DNA of 64,000 nucleotides from Glandiceps talaboti (Eukaryota > Hemichordata > Enteropneusta > Spengelidae): the NCBI RefSeq assembly GCF_964340395.1, contig NC_135557.1, positions 5,795,216-5,859,215 on the forward strand, read 5' to 3'. Positions 52,946-64,000 of the stretch are shown piece by piece (the stretch's first letter is position 1; each line of letters starts with the position of its first letter). The translations under genes were made by a program, and so were the position numbers. The notes under the pieces were generated by a model. The model searched no databases. It saw only the letters and a list, made by a program, of their open reading frames with translations, and was not told the origin of the DNA.

Positions 52946-53982
52946 TATGTATGTATGTATGTATGTATGTGTGCGTATGTATGTATGTATGTATGTATGT
53001 ATGTATGTATGTATGTATGTATGTATGTATGTATGTATGTATGTGTGCGTATGTTTGTGTGTATGTGTGTGTGTGTGTTAATCTACATCATATTACTAGA
53101 AGTAAACTTATGAATTTCATCTTGGCATACTGATTTCAAATTCAACGTATGTAATGTTCTTCTGGTAAAGTAAAATATATGGCATTGATTTAATAAGTAA
53201 TCATGAAAAAGCATTAATAACATCTACATGGTATTTATTTTCTAAGTCGATAGCGTCACTATAATGTGGAGCTAAGACCAACTGATTTAGTACAAGTTAT
53301 TTGTTGTAAAAATGTCACTTCAGTGATATATTTGCACTGAAATACCAAACACATACTTGACATGGGTAGGTCATTTGTGGTCTAACAACACAAGTCCTCT
53401 TATGTGATTGTAAATGTCAGAATAAAAGCATGATTGTACATTTTGTGATATAAATTATAGCCATACTTAAACTATGGTGGTGGTTTCAGTAAAAAACTAA
53501 CGTTTCTCAGAGCAGACATGTTAGCTTTATACATAGGAAATATGTATGGTTATCTTATAATGTTGTATGTTTTAGCGTGGGGTGGGGAAGGAGTGGGGAA
53601 ATAATGTTACCCTATTCAAATCAAGTTGTAATATCAAATAATAAACACTACATAATTTATGGCCTTGTTTGTATCTGTGATACGTATTGGTAACAAGCAA
53701 ACACATATAAATCAGGTGCCCTGGTTGAGAGGAACGGTGGTTTGATGAAAAAGAGAAAAACTATGCACTTAATTAACAGCTATAGCTACCTGAAATCATG
53801 GCTATTGATATAAATGCCTTTGAATCACTGTGAATACAATTTCTCCTATATATGCATGTATTTTGATGTGAATCACTAGTGTGTACATCTACTTCTATTA
53901 GATTATTATGTGTCTTATCAGTTGTGAATCATGTCTAATTCTGTATGTATGTGTGTGTGTGTGTGTGTGTATGTGTGTCTGT

Positions 53983-54015
<33 letters not shown>

Positions 54016-55205
54016 TACGAGAGAGAGTGATAGTAATAAATAAAACGATAACATAGCTAAAAAAATACTACAATAGAAGTGGAAAATGCAGTACATAGTA
54101 TGAGTGTGTTAGTCGCCCTTTCTTACCATCTGAGGGACTAGGCTTTTCTGCCCAACCAGGCTTTTTAAGTGTTATTCTTTTTTACTAGCATCATGTTACT
54201 TCCATCTCATACAAAGTTTGAAATGATAGCTTGTTTATAACGGTATGTCATCTTATTTCATTTATCTTTCCAATCTCATGCTTTCTGCCATTTAGCGAGG
54301 TTCATCGTTATTTTTCCACTTATACTATGTACTGCATTTACCACTTTTATTGTAGTATTTTTTAAAGCTGTTTTATCGTTTTATTTATTACAATCACTCT
54401 GTATCCGGTTTTTTTAGACCCTGAAGAAGACCTCCTGTGTGTGGTCGATATGTTGGTAATAAAGTATTTCAACCGTAGACAACCGGACTTGTGTTTTTTA
54501 TCAAACCAAATATGTTTGTTTTCTTATAAAGTGGTGTGTAATCGTAAAGACAATTATTCACTTTGCATCAAGCATTTTAAGAATTTGTGTGTGTGCTAAT
54601 GTATTTGTGGTTCGAATACAATCTGTACACCTATGACGGACGTGTGTGTATGTGTGTGTGTGTGTGTGTGTATGTGTGTGTGTGTGTGTGTGTATCAATC
54701 TACATCAGATGACTAGAAGTAAACTTATGAATTTCACCTTGGCATACTGATTTCAAATTGAACGTATGTAATGTTCTTCTGGTAAAGTAAAATATATTGC
54801 ATTGATTTCATAAGTTATCATGAAAAAGCATTAATAACATCTACATGTTATTCATTTTTTAAGTCGATAGCGTCACTATAATCTGGAGCTAAGACCAACA
54901 TATTTAGTACATATCAAGTTATTTGTTGTAAAGATGTCATTTCAGTGATGTATTTGCACTGAAATACCAAACACATACTTGACATGGATAGGTCATTTAT
55001 GGTCCTATAACACAAGTCCTCTTATGTGATTGTAAATGTCAGAATAAAGGCAGTATTGTACAGTTTACGATATAAATTATAGCCATACTTAAACTATGGT
55101 GGTGGTTTCAGTAAAAACACTAATGTTTCTCGAAGCAGCCATGTTAGCTTTAGACATAGGAACTATGTATAGTTATCCTATAATGCTGTATGTTTTAGCG
55201 TGGGG
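47640..55205. repeat. ~1.8-kb tandem array, about 4 units plus partial ends
   Basis: Units start near 48061, 49853, 51657, 53460 and 55082 (spacings 1,792, 1,804, 1,803 and 1,622 bp). A partial unit precedes and another follows. Each full unit contains, in order, TATAGCCATACTTAAACTAT, a (GT)n-(GA)n microsatellite, a minus-strand KPGWAEKPSPSDG-like frame, GACCCTGAAGAAGACCTCCT followed by AATAAAG, a (GT)n/(GTAT)n microsatellite, and AAGTCGATAGCGTCACTATA. Units 1 and 2 are nearly identical. Units 3 and 4 have diverged. Unit 4 lacks most of the GTAT expansion. No long ORF survives in all units. Confidence 0.92.
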
Positions 55206-55253
55206 GTGGGGAAGGAGTGAGGGTGTGGGTGTTATTTGGAGTAAACAAGTTGT

Positions 55254-55350
55254 TTCAGTGTCATATTTGTACTTAAATACCAAACACCTACTTGACATGG
55301 ACAGGTCCTTTGCGGTCTTGCAACGTAAATTCTCTGATGTGATCGTAAAT
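55254..55350. repeat. diverged extra copy of the unit's 3' segment
   Basis: The stretch containing AAATACCAAACACCTACTTG and GATCGTAAATGTCAGAATAA repeats, with substitutions, the segment at about 54958-55050 of the last tandem unit. Confidence 0.7.
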
Positions 55351-55407
55351 GTCAGAATAAAAATATTTCATGATAATTTACAGCTATACATACCTCAGTA
55401 AAAGCTA

Positions 55408-55629
55408 ATGCTTCTTAGCAGCTATGTAGGTGTTATATATGTATCACGTTTTCGGCAAGATTATATGTTTAGCTATTTTCTGACCGACTTGCAGCTTTAC
55501 CAATCACATCTGATGGAAGACATACTTGAAAGTGTCAGTGAATGTTTCGATAAACGTCCAAAAATTAAGATGACCTTGAATTTTGACTATGATGCCGAGC
55601 TTGAATCGAAAAGGTCATGTGATGATTGA
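55408..55629 (+). other. small protein-like open frame, possible exon remnant
   Basis: The frame ends in a hydrophilic stretch containing FLTDLQLYQSHLMEDILESV and KIKMTLNFDYDAELESKRS, with normal-looking composition for a folded domain edge. An acceptor-like TATGTTTAG lies at about 55463-55471. I do not recognise a family. It may be a relic exon at the end of the tandem array. Confidence 0.25.
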
Positions 55630-55639
55630 GTTCCCTGTC

Positions 55640-56080
55640 CACTCAAATATATATACACACACTTTAATTATGATTATAACATTTCTGGGGCACGAGATAT
55701 GTCATTTTTAATGTTTTAGCATCCTTCAAAATAATGTAAACGTTACCATAGAAACCGTCTCCTGTGAGTTTTCGCAAGAGAATCCAGAGGAGCAAAATGA
55801 TTTTTCCTAAGGTCCAGATGTTACTCTAACCAAATATACTGCCAAAAATTGTACTTCCACCTGGGCAATTTTTTTTTTCAAAAGTCTTGGTGCCCTGACT
55901 AGATCACCCCATGTTAACAATTGCACAACTGCACTTTGTTGAATTGAAGTTGAACGTAACTTGAAAGATTGCATTCAAATCTGACAAATTTGCCAAATTA
56001 TTAATTAATTGGAAATAAGACACGGTAATTTCAATTGTTGTCAAGTTTATTTTAACAAATTTGTTTTTACTAATTACAAC
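55640..56080. other. no supported gene
   Basis: Unique AT-rich sequence, including one GTTACCATAGAAAC X-box-like site near 55742. Confidence 0.35.
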
Positions 56081-56087
56081 TACTCAC

Positions 56088-56171
56088 CCACCCAACGGAG
56101 GATTTGCCTCTCTTGACTACGTTTGACGATGACTTCAAAGGACTTGCTAACTTAAACCTTTGCGCATCGAA
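56088..56171 (-). other. conserved exon-like block, copy 2
   Basis: Counterpart of 39781-39679. On the minus strand it starts after TTTTCAG| with TTCGATGCGC, and ends in GAGGCAAATCCTCC with a GTGGGTGAGT double donor. Stops interrupt all frames, so it would be non-coding exon sequence. Confidence 0.35.
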
Positions 56172-56418
56172 CTGAAAAGCCGTTATCTTTTGTTAGAAAA
56201 TGTTCATTAAGGCTGTTATAGTAATTTTTTCAAACATTAACTTTGGGACAAGTTGGCATTATTACGTTGATGTTATCGTTACGACAGATTGCCACCGTGT
56301 TTTATTATCTAAGTATCCTTCGCTATACTGTAACCCTTTATAAAGAGACCCACCATGACAGCCTAAGCACTGTACAGTTTTAGCACAGACAACGAACTTC
56401 CATGTTTGTGGTTTGCGG

Positions 56419-56932
56419 ATGGTGCCGATAAAATTAGTGTTTTGTAGTCAGTTGAACTTAACTGAATTAGTTGAACTATCAATATAAATATTTAATGTTA
56501 CGATATCAGTATTAGAACTTATTAACGATAGAAGTATCAATATGTTAGACCTACTTGTACTTCAACAATTTGGACTAACGTAAATAACAAAATCTAACTT
56601 TACAATTTACACACTGAATATACAATATTTTATAGACAGGAATGAAGACGACAGTGACCTACCTGAATAGTATGACGTCAATGTCTTCGAGTTGTGACGT
56701 TGTATCAACAATTCCACAGACCGATAAACTCGAATCATGAAAGGAACTGGGACGGTGTAGACGTTGTGTAGCCAAGTGAGTGGTGTATCACCTGTACACT
56801 GTGAAATCATTCGATTCTACAGGTACGAACACTATCACGTGACTACACCAACCAATCACAGTGTGTACTCAAGTAAAAGGTCAATAGCTATCCAATGGCA
56901 GCTTGGCACATTAATTATTACCATTCAACATA
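56419..56932 (-). promoter_or_regulatory. duplicated promoter-like block, copy 2 (CRE, E-box, CCAAT)
   Basis: Paralogous to 41671-42190. It retains the CCAAT box (56856-56852), CACGTG (56841-56836), TGACGTT (56700-56694), TGACGTCA (56680-56673) and the donor ATTCAG|GTAGGT after 56663. No minus-strand gene of its own is visible between here and 48 kb. It could be a distal alternative promoter for the gene at 33.5 kb, or an orphan duplicate. Confidence 0.45.
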
Positions 56933-57344
56933 TAACAATCTTTGGTCACAACTAGATAACACATAAATCTTGAATTTTCAAGGTAATAAAGAGACGTTAA
57001 CTAAAATTGTATATTAAAGTCCAACCCGTAATTGAAAATTGTTTCCATGGTGATAAATGCATTTCGATAAAAAACAAATGATATAGTTATAAGGGTCGTT
57101 GATGGCGTACATATATCAACCGTTAAATATGCGATACATGTACTGACATGTTATAAATAAATAGATGTAATCTCCCGGTATTCCGAATGAGTGCTACGTC
57201 GACGTCATCGAGGACGAATGATTCCCCTCATATCGGCCGTATCCCTCCGAGCCGATAGGCGAGACATACAGCCATAACTGTTAATGGCGTTGGATAAACG
57301 AATTGAGGTTGAGTGTTGCATCCATCCATCCATGCGTGCATGAA

Positions 57345-57440
57345 TACATACATACATACATACATACATACATACATACATACATACATACATACATACA
57401 TGTCATACATACATACATACATACATACATACATACATAC
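57345..57440. repeat. (CATA)n microsatellite
   Basis: Two blocks of CATA repeats separated by a TGT interruption, preceded by CATCCATCCATC. Confidence 0.95.
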
Positions 57441-57980
57441 AAGACCAAACTTTTTATTTAGAAATTGAATTTCCTCATAAAATGATGGATGTGGCGTATT
57501 TCAGAAGGAAGAGGTAACAATGAATGCAGCTTATCTTATACACACTTTATCTCAGTCTCCAGTTATTTGTCATTTATACCTGTACCTTTACTTTTACTGT
57601 TATTTATGTCGTCATCTGAATTGTGTATCTTAAAGTATTTATTGTAAGTATTAGAAAATTACAGACGTGGCCAGTACGGCTCCACAAGTGTAACTTTTGT
57701 GTGTATATACGTAGAGAATAAAGATAGGTCAACTACAAGTTCTGAGACTTATTATTACTCGTAACCATGGTGACATAAAAATAAGAACAACCTTCGCGTG
57801 TGTATATCATGCTTTGCAAAATTTGACGTGAATGAGCTAATATATATACACTTTGCACCATGTACCACAACATGTATATAATGCCTGGATACTAACTAGG
57901 AACTATTTAATTTACAAATATGTATGTTCAACAGGACAGAGTGGACTGCAACACATGAAGATACACCACACTCTGAATAA
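57441..57980. other. no supported gene
   Basis: Unique AT-rich sequence. GTAACCATGGTGAC at about 57762 is another X-box-like site. Bases 56940-57340 are equally featureless. Confidence 0.35.
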
Positions 57981-57983
57981 AGT

Positions 57984-58244
57984 TAACATTTCTTTACTGA
58001 ACCAGAGGTGGTGGTAGTCAGGTTACATCAGGAGGATTACCAGTTAATTCACTCTATAGTGTATGACGAAGATGAAAACCAATACAACTCCCCCAGTAGC
58101 TCTTGTAATCAAGTACAACTTAATAATAAAAGCACGTCAGTCATTCCTATAAGCATCGTTGATGATGACAGCATCTGTAAATCTCTTCATAGCCTTTTTT
58201 GTATGGCATGGTGGGTCCGGGACTCGATTCTTGACTTGTTTTAG
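57984..58244 (+). other. putative exon (plus strand), function unknown
   Basis: A pyrimidine-containing acceptor TGAACCAG precedes 58005. It is followed by an open frame with protein-like, acidic composition: HQEDYQLIHSIVYDEDENQY, then a Ser/Asn-rich stretch, then VIPISIVDDDSICKSLHSLF. It stops at 58244, nine bases before the microsatellite tail of a LINE, so the insertion may have truncated a longer exon. No domain is recognised. Confidence 0.35.
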
Positions 58245-58252
58245 GATATCTT

Positions 58253-58360
58253 TTTCATTCATTCATTCATTCATTCATTCATTCATTCATTCATTCATTC
58301 ATTCATTCATTCATTCATTCATTCATTCATTCATTCATTCATTCATTCATTCATTCATTT
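58253..58360. repeat. (ATTC)n microsatellite, LINE 3' tail
   Basis: About 27 perfect ATTC units. On the minus strand they directly follow an AATAAAATGA sequence that ends the LINE at 58361-59335, so they are its tandem 3' tail. Confidence 0.97.
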
Positions 58361-59335
58361 TATTGCCAATTTAAAGTAAGTTACAATTACAAAATGACAG
58401 GAAATAAATAAACAAATGGGCAATTTGGAGTCAAAAAAATAGCTTTTCGCTAATTAAGTTTGGCTCCACCTCAGGGTTCATATGCATCAATAACGATAAG
58501 GGCTACACAAAACTAGAAGAAAAAATATAATGGGAGAAAATATCAAAAACGAGCTAAAAATGCAAGAATATGTATTATATTCACTAATTTAAATTTCGTC
58601 AAGTAGATACTCTTTAAAAGCTTTCCTGAACAGATGTTTTGATGTGAGACATTTCATTTCTGTTGGCAAACTGTTCCACAACAATGTTGTTACTGAAAAC
58701 CTGATGGAAAATTGCCCGGTAGCTGTGCGTATTTTCGGACAATTTTCGCCGAAGTTTAAAACACGTGTCTCGGCTATGATCGATCACCTGGAAATAATAA
58801 CTGAAATCATAAGGAAGATTCTTATTATACAAATCAAAAATAAAATTTCCTACACCAAGGTTATGAAGATTATAGATATTAAGAAGACCCAGCTTTTTAA
58901 ATAAAGGAGAAGACGAGTCTCTGAACCCAGAGTAAGTCATACATAGCACACACATTTTCTGGATGTACAGAATTGGCTGTAAATACGATGAAAATGTACT
59001 GCCCCAAACTTCTAAACCATACATTATATTGGACTGGAGAAAGGCTTTGTAAAGTAACAGTAAAATATATTGGGGAACAACATTTCTCAATTTAAACATT
59101 CCCGATTTCTTCCTAACACAATTGGTTACATATTCAATGTGATCTTTCCATAATAAATGTCTGTCAATGATAATACCGACAAAGGAAGCTTTGCCGACCT
59201 CATTTAGAAGTTGGTCATTGGAGATAAGTGCATCATGTTTGGTAACCATTTTACGTTTGCTATAAAATATTATGTAGTTTGTCTTCTCTGTGTTAACGGT
59301 CTAACACCAAGCTACTACATCATTGTTTAGTGATT
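58361..59335 (-). mobile_element. 5'-truncated LINE with RT C-terminal region
   Basis: The minus-strand frame (59249-58614, 211 residues) continues, after a stop and small changes, a KTNYIIFYSKRK-like lead. It contains FVGIIIDRHLLWKDHIEYV, an LLLLYKAFLQSNIMYGLEVWG segment and LQPILYIQKMCVL. These follow the catalytic core in L2/CR1-like reverse transcriptases. YADD itself is missing (5' truncation). The element ends in AATAAAATGA and the (ATTC)n tail. It is the best-preserved LINE fragment here and has inserted next to the putative exon at 57984-58244. Confidence 0.85.
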
Positions 59336-60780
59336 TCATGGTATACAACATAGGTTGAATTATACTGAACATAATTTATACCAACGATCTTTTCGTTCAC
59401 AATTTAACAGTCAAAGGGTTATTTTACTGTCGTTAGTTGGTCGATTTTTACAATGAGAGATATTTAATTTGTTGTAATTGAGAGGTGATCAAATAACAAC
59501 TACCACCTATCCAGGAAAGTGATAATCTTTATTTCATTCCATGAAAGGGAAGCTTAGGACAAATGATGGTAGTGTACATAGTATAGGGCAATAGTGTTAT
59601 TGTGACAAGATTTCATAAACAAATCTCATCAATTTCTACTTCAACCCATTCTAACCAGCCCCAGTGATACTGAAATGGTAAAATAATGCCTACTTTGCAT
59701 ACATCATTTTATTATGAAAATTCTAATTTTGAACAAGATTTACACCAAGTACTGTAGGACTCACGTGCATGGTGAATTTCAATATAAGTACAATGTTATT
59801 TGAAAATTAGAGCATATATTCAGTAGATATTGCCTAATTACCAAAATCATTAATTATAAAATTTACTTGTTAATATGCGTGAGTGTCTACCAAAACCTTT
59901 CCTCTTTATTCACTAGGTAGGTAGATTCTTAGCTTTATTTTTATTACATATTTTTTTAAGATGTGCGAGTGTCTACATGTAGTTCATTTTTTCCATTGTT
60001 TTCCAAATGGTCTCTGTGTTATTTATTTCTTCCTATCAGATGTACAGCCATTACATATTGAAAGAATAGTTTTATCTTGTCTTTTTAAGTTGATGTCAGT
60101 TTCTGCATCCACTATTTCTCATGAGACTGCACAGTTTTTGCAATTTTTTTTTTCTTGAATACGTACAAAAAGGTTTAGGGGTTGACAGTGAAAAACTAGG
60201 TGGGGTCAGGTAACTGGAACCAAACAGTTATTTTTTAGGCCTAATTTTAGTACGACAGGGAATTGTGTTGATCACAGCTAGAGTTTATATATTTTTCCGC
60301 CTACAAGAACAATAGGCTTAGATTTATTTCCCAGTATTTAGAATTAGAATTAGAATTCTATTTAAAATAAAAACCTGTAATAATTTATTTTATACTGTCA
60401 TGTACTTTCCTTGATCACTTTTCTCTATTTTATAGAAATAATTGATTTGTGATCGTATCAACCAATATTTACCAGTAAATCATCTACTCAGCTGTCCTAA
60501 ATATCTCTCTAGAAATTAATCATTTGATAATGTGGTTTTGTATTGTGGCATCCATTTTTGAAAAACCAGATTGCCTATTTTATTTATTCTGATTTTATAT
60601 CACCTGATCTACATGTATGTTTCAATTTTTTGTTGCTGAAGGTTGTTTTTTGTTTTATTTGTTGTTATTTGGAATGAAAGGTGGTTTGGCTTTTAAAGTG
60701 AACAGTTCAAGAATGACTTTGCTTGTATGACTATAAACCTAGCTAGCTCAATTACAAACACATCACTTCACTTCACTTGA
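59336..60780. other. no supported gene
   Basis: AT-rich unique sequence. The 65-residue frame at 59961 has no splice or domain support. Confidence 0.4.
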
Positions 60781-61140
60781 ACTTGAAGGGTTAATGTCTG
60801 TTAACACTGGGCTAAAACTGAACTCACACTGACATCTCACAGGTATGTTAGCAACTGGTAGGGTTAATGCCTGCACCAGGGTAGCTCAGTACTACTACTA
60901 ACACCAGGCTGGCACTAACGCCTCACCAGTATGTGTTAGTAACTGGAAGGGTTAATGTGTACACCAGTCCTATGTTAACACCAGACTAGCTCAGTGCTAA
61001 CTCTGGGCTGGCACTCAAACACTTCACCTGTATGTGTTAGCAACTGGTAGTAGTAGGGTTAATTAATGCCTGCAGCAGTCCTATGTTAACAATCGGCTAG
61101 CTCAGTTCTAAATACTGGTCTGACAGACACTAACACCTCG
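60780..61140. repeat. degenerate ~110-bp tandem repeat, 3-4 copies
   Basis: GGGTTAATG, CTAGCTCAGT and TATGTGTTAGCAACTGGTAG motifs recur in the same order at roughly 105-120-bp spacing, with many substitutions and indels. Confidence 0.75.
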
Positions 61141-61252
61141 ATCACTACATGCAGTACATGTGGGCAAGTAAAAGGAGTAAAGTCACTGATAAATTACTCA
61201 GCACTTGAAAGTGTAAGTATTACTCATTACTACACAGGTTTAGAAAGTTATT

Positions 61253-61338
61253 GCATTTTGAGGAAGAATCGTGTACTATAAATAACAAAATTCATTTTGA
61301 GGAAGAGCCTTGTACTATAAATAACAAAATTCATTTTC
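61253..61338. repeat. ~44-bp duplication
   Basis: TTGAGGAAGA followed by CTATAAATAACAAAATTCAT occurs twice in tandem. Confidence 0.8.
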
Positions 61339-61339
61339 A

Positions 61340-63142
61340 TTAAGACATATCACATAGAACTTGATAAAGGAAATCTGATGAATTGAAAAAAAAATTCCTT
61401 GAAAGGAAATATGTAGTGTAGAATATTAGTGATAGTCACTCTTTGGGTTCTGTGTCAATTGAATGTAACAGACACTTTCCCGCCAAATTAAATTTGAGTA
61501 ATATTTGTTTTGTTAAATCTATAAATGTTTAGCATGTAGTTCATCTCCTTTGTAGATTTGTCAAGATTATAACAATTCTTCCTTAATTTTACTCACAAAA
61601 TTTGTCTAAATTTATACAATATTTCATAATAATGGGTTACTTAGATTTTTGTTAATGTGTAGTCTGCTATTTAAAAGGTTAAAGGTCACATTTGTTAGTT
61701 CCTAAATGGGTAATCTGTCAAGGCAAGTTGTTTGCACCATCCTTCTTGTTAGTTTCACAACTGAATCCATTCAATATTTCCAATGCAGTAGCATCACTTT
61801 TTTAGTGGGTATTTACATGGGAAATATGCCACACCTAAATTATCTAAAAACCGAATGACTTTATTGACTGTTTTACATTCTGTATATGGTAGCTGTATGC
61901 TTATTGGTTGACCATCATTATAATGGAATAATTCATCTTCTATGGGCCAATCAGCTGTTGTCTTTTATTTAGTGTAGTTATGTGGGTAGCTTGGCACGTG
62001 TAGGTGAGTATTAGAAATGGAAAATTTACCAAATAGAGTTTAGTACATGTGTAGGTGGTAGACAATTAGTTTGGTTGTAGACAGTAGACATTTTGTCTGG
62101 CTAGACATCACTATGTTTTCAGTACCTTACACAGATCAGCATTTTTTGTCGGGTTTTTATCGCTGATTTAGTTCCTTGTGGAGTTTGATGGTCATGTATG
62201 GTTACCTGTAGGTGATAACACTGTAAGCTGACGTATTATGAAGTCATATTGGTAAATATATCTTTTTTAGTCATTTTCATCTGTCTATCACATTTCTACT
62301 AAAATCACACGTAGAGAGTTTCAGATTTTCAGTAATTTTTTCACACACCACATTTTAATTTTAGACTAAAGTGAAAGAAGTAATTCTGATAAAAAATTCA
62401 CATTTGATCACACTAAATGTCAATTCTATGAATTTTGTGTCATTTCACTTTCCCGCCTAATTTGTGAGACTACACAATTTGGCTATATCAGTAATTGTTT
62501 AACACACAACATTTCAATTTTAGACAAAAATCAAAGAACTGATTTTTGTCTGTCCATTCTTCAAAATTCAGCTAAAGTGACCATGTTTTTTGACAGTTTC
62601 CAGAAATGTATTCATAATTTATTCACTAAATATATTTTTAAACCCAAGAGTGGGTCGTTAAATGTTTTCCCTCTGTAGCACCATAAACGATGGAATTCCG
62701 TGATGTTGTAATAGTGTATTGTCAAACTAGGTCAATACAACAATGTGTCCATGTAGGGTGTTTTTGATTACAAATATTGAACTGTACAATAAAATTATTC
62801 TTGTATTGAAACTAAGGAGTTAGGGGAAGAAAAACTACTTCAGTTGAAATTGAAAGTAAAACAGCTTGTCCAATAATTTGACACCAAAGACAATGTTTAT
62901 GAAATGAAAAAGAAATATAACTATAGAATTGTATTCCTTTCCCCTGTGGTACTTTTTCATGTTTCCAGGTTTTGAGGAATCATTTTTATGATATTGTGCA
63001 TATATTTGCAAAGTTTGGTTTTATTAATAAAGTATTTGAACTCTTCATTTGTTATTTGTTGTTATTTGTTGTTGTTTGTTGTTATTTGTGTGTTAATGAA
63101 GTATATTATTGTGTATACCATGATAAGGATGACCCTATTTTT
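61340..63142. other. no supported gene
   Basis: AT-rich unique sequence with short related blocks (CTTTCCCGCC near 61477 and 62449; ACACAACATTTCAATTTTAG and CACCACATTTTAATTTTAG near 62347 and 62503), which suggest an old local duplication. A TTGTTGTTATTTG run lies at 63050-63090. Confidence 0.4.
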
Positions 63143-63198
63143 TAGCACAACTGAACTTGTTCAGTAGTGCTATAGGGATCGCCCGGCGTCTGTCTGTC

Positions 63199-63237
<39 letters not shown>

Positions 63238-64000
63238 ATGTGTGTGTGTGTGTGTGTGTGTAAACAACTTAAAGTCAAAAACCGCTGAACCGATTGCCAT
63301 GATATTTGGTGGGTCCATTACCTTGGGTGTCTAGTTGGGAAATTGTTCAAATCAAAATGATCGCATCACAGGTATGTGATTTGGGTCGAAAAATGTGATT
63401 TTTGGTCAAAAAACTTAAACTCAGAAACTACTGGGCAGATTGGTGCGAAATTTGGTTGGAACTTTCTTAAGGGGTGTAAAGTAAGATTTGTTCATGACAT
63501 GATGATTCCATCAGTAATATGCAAATTAGGGCTAAAATGGTTTTTTGGTTAAAAATCTATAATTCCAAAACTACTGAACAAATTGGGCTGAAATTTAATG
63601 GGAATGCATCTAGGGATGTATGGACGAAGAAATATTAAGCATACCATGATTCCATGACTGATATGTAAATTAGGTGTAAAAAAGTTCAATTTTGGTAAAA
63701 AATTTATGTCTCAAAAAGTACTTGGTCACTGAGTCTGAAACTGGGTAAGATGTTTCTGAAAGTGTTATTCTGCACATTTTGACAAAATTGGCCCTAGCGA
63801 CCATGACCACGCCCTTAGCAACAACCAAATGGCAGAATATTTTGGTAAAATAACAACATCATCTGGTAGGCAATTGAGTAAACATTCAAAAAAAATGTAT
63901 GCAAATACCCTAGCAACCATGACCATGCCCATAGCAACAACCAAACGGTCATGTATTTCACAAAGATAACAGGGATTAATAGACAATTGAATAAACATTT
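63143..64000 (+). repeat. dispersed repeat, plus-strand copy, cut by window end
   Basis: Begins AGCACAACTGAACTTGTTCA. This is followed by GGATCGCCCGGCG, (CTGT)n and (TG)n at 63190-63260, then a series of blocks GTCTAGTTGGGAAATTGTT, GGTATGTGATTTGGGTCG and GGGCTGAAATTTAATGGG. It ends in ~120-bp subunits with CCCTAGCAACCATGACCA and CCATAGCAACAACCAAACGG. The block order matches 31273-30250 on the other strand. No ORF is seen. Confidence 0.8.

Noticed and set aside
49191-53133. Repeated Cys/Val/Tyr frames resembling cysteine-rich proteins
   Set aside because: Translations of (GT)n and (GTAT)n microsatellites inside the 1.8-kb units.

Overview
The window is eukaryotic nuclear DNA from an AT-rich animal genome, probably a marine invertebrate (non-vertebrate deuterostome, lophotrochozoan or cnidarian). 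I cannot name the species. The evidence is spliced genes with GT-AG introns and one GC-AG intron, degenerate LINE reverse transcriptases with microsatellite 3' tails, a tRNA-headed SINE, terminal-inverted-repeat DNA elements, and very large minisatellite fields. There are no operons, no Shine-Dalgarno-type start sites and no CRISPR arrays.

The main gene lies on the minus strand. Its first coding exon (33528-32227) encodes a GT-B glycosyltransferase-like domain. It is followed by an exon with a TRADD-N-like region (31892-31410) and then seven short exons (30138 down to 24313). One of these encodes a coiled coil and the rest are hydrophilic linkers. Splice phases fit at every junction, and nearly every junction is phase 1. 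About 22 kb further on in the same direction is a phase-1 terminal exon (2328-1535) encoding a six-repeat NHL propeller. No RING or B-box exon is visible in between, so the best joint reading is one gene: glycosyltransferase-like, TRADD-N-like, coiled coil, NHL, about 1,140 residues. Its last intron would contain the satellite field. The architecture suggests an innate-immune or scaffold protein, but that is inference.

Layout. 1-2.3 kb: probable 3'UTR and NHL exon. 2.4-4.7 kb: an old ~165-bp satellite whose monomers carry RFX X-box-like palindromes. 3.9-23.1 kb: a chain of unrelated minisatellites (unit lengths 68, 68, 34, 51, 53, 60, 47 and 36 bp) with LINE fragments at 4.0 and 9.8 kb. 23.6-33.5 kb: a SINE and the nine exons, with a 2.75-kb TTA-flanked inverted-repeat element in one intron and a dispersed repeat in another. 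33.5-47 kb: mostly non-coding, with possible 5' exons, a candidate promoter block, a 458-bp MITE-like element, two LINE remnants and a 110-bp repeat. 47.6-55.2 kb: about four copies of a ~1.8-kb tandem unit. 55.2-64 kb: a second copy of the promoter block, two small putative exons, a LINE with an (ATTC)n tail, and a second copy of the dispersed repeat, in the opposite orientation.

Two segmental copies of a CRE/E-box/CCAAT block (41671-42190 and 56419-56932) face the same way as the main gene. Both keep donor-like sites and a second exon-like block, so they may be alternative promoters for it.
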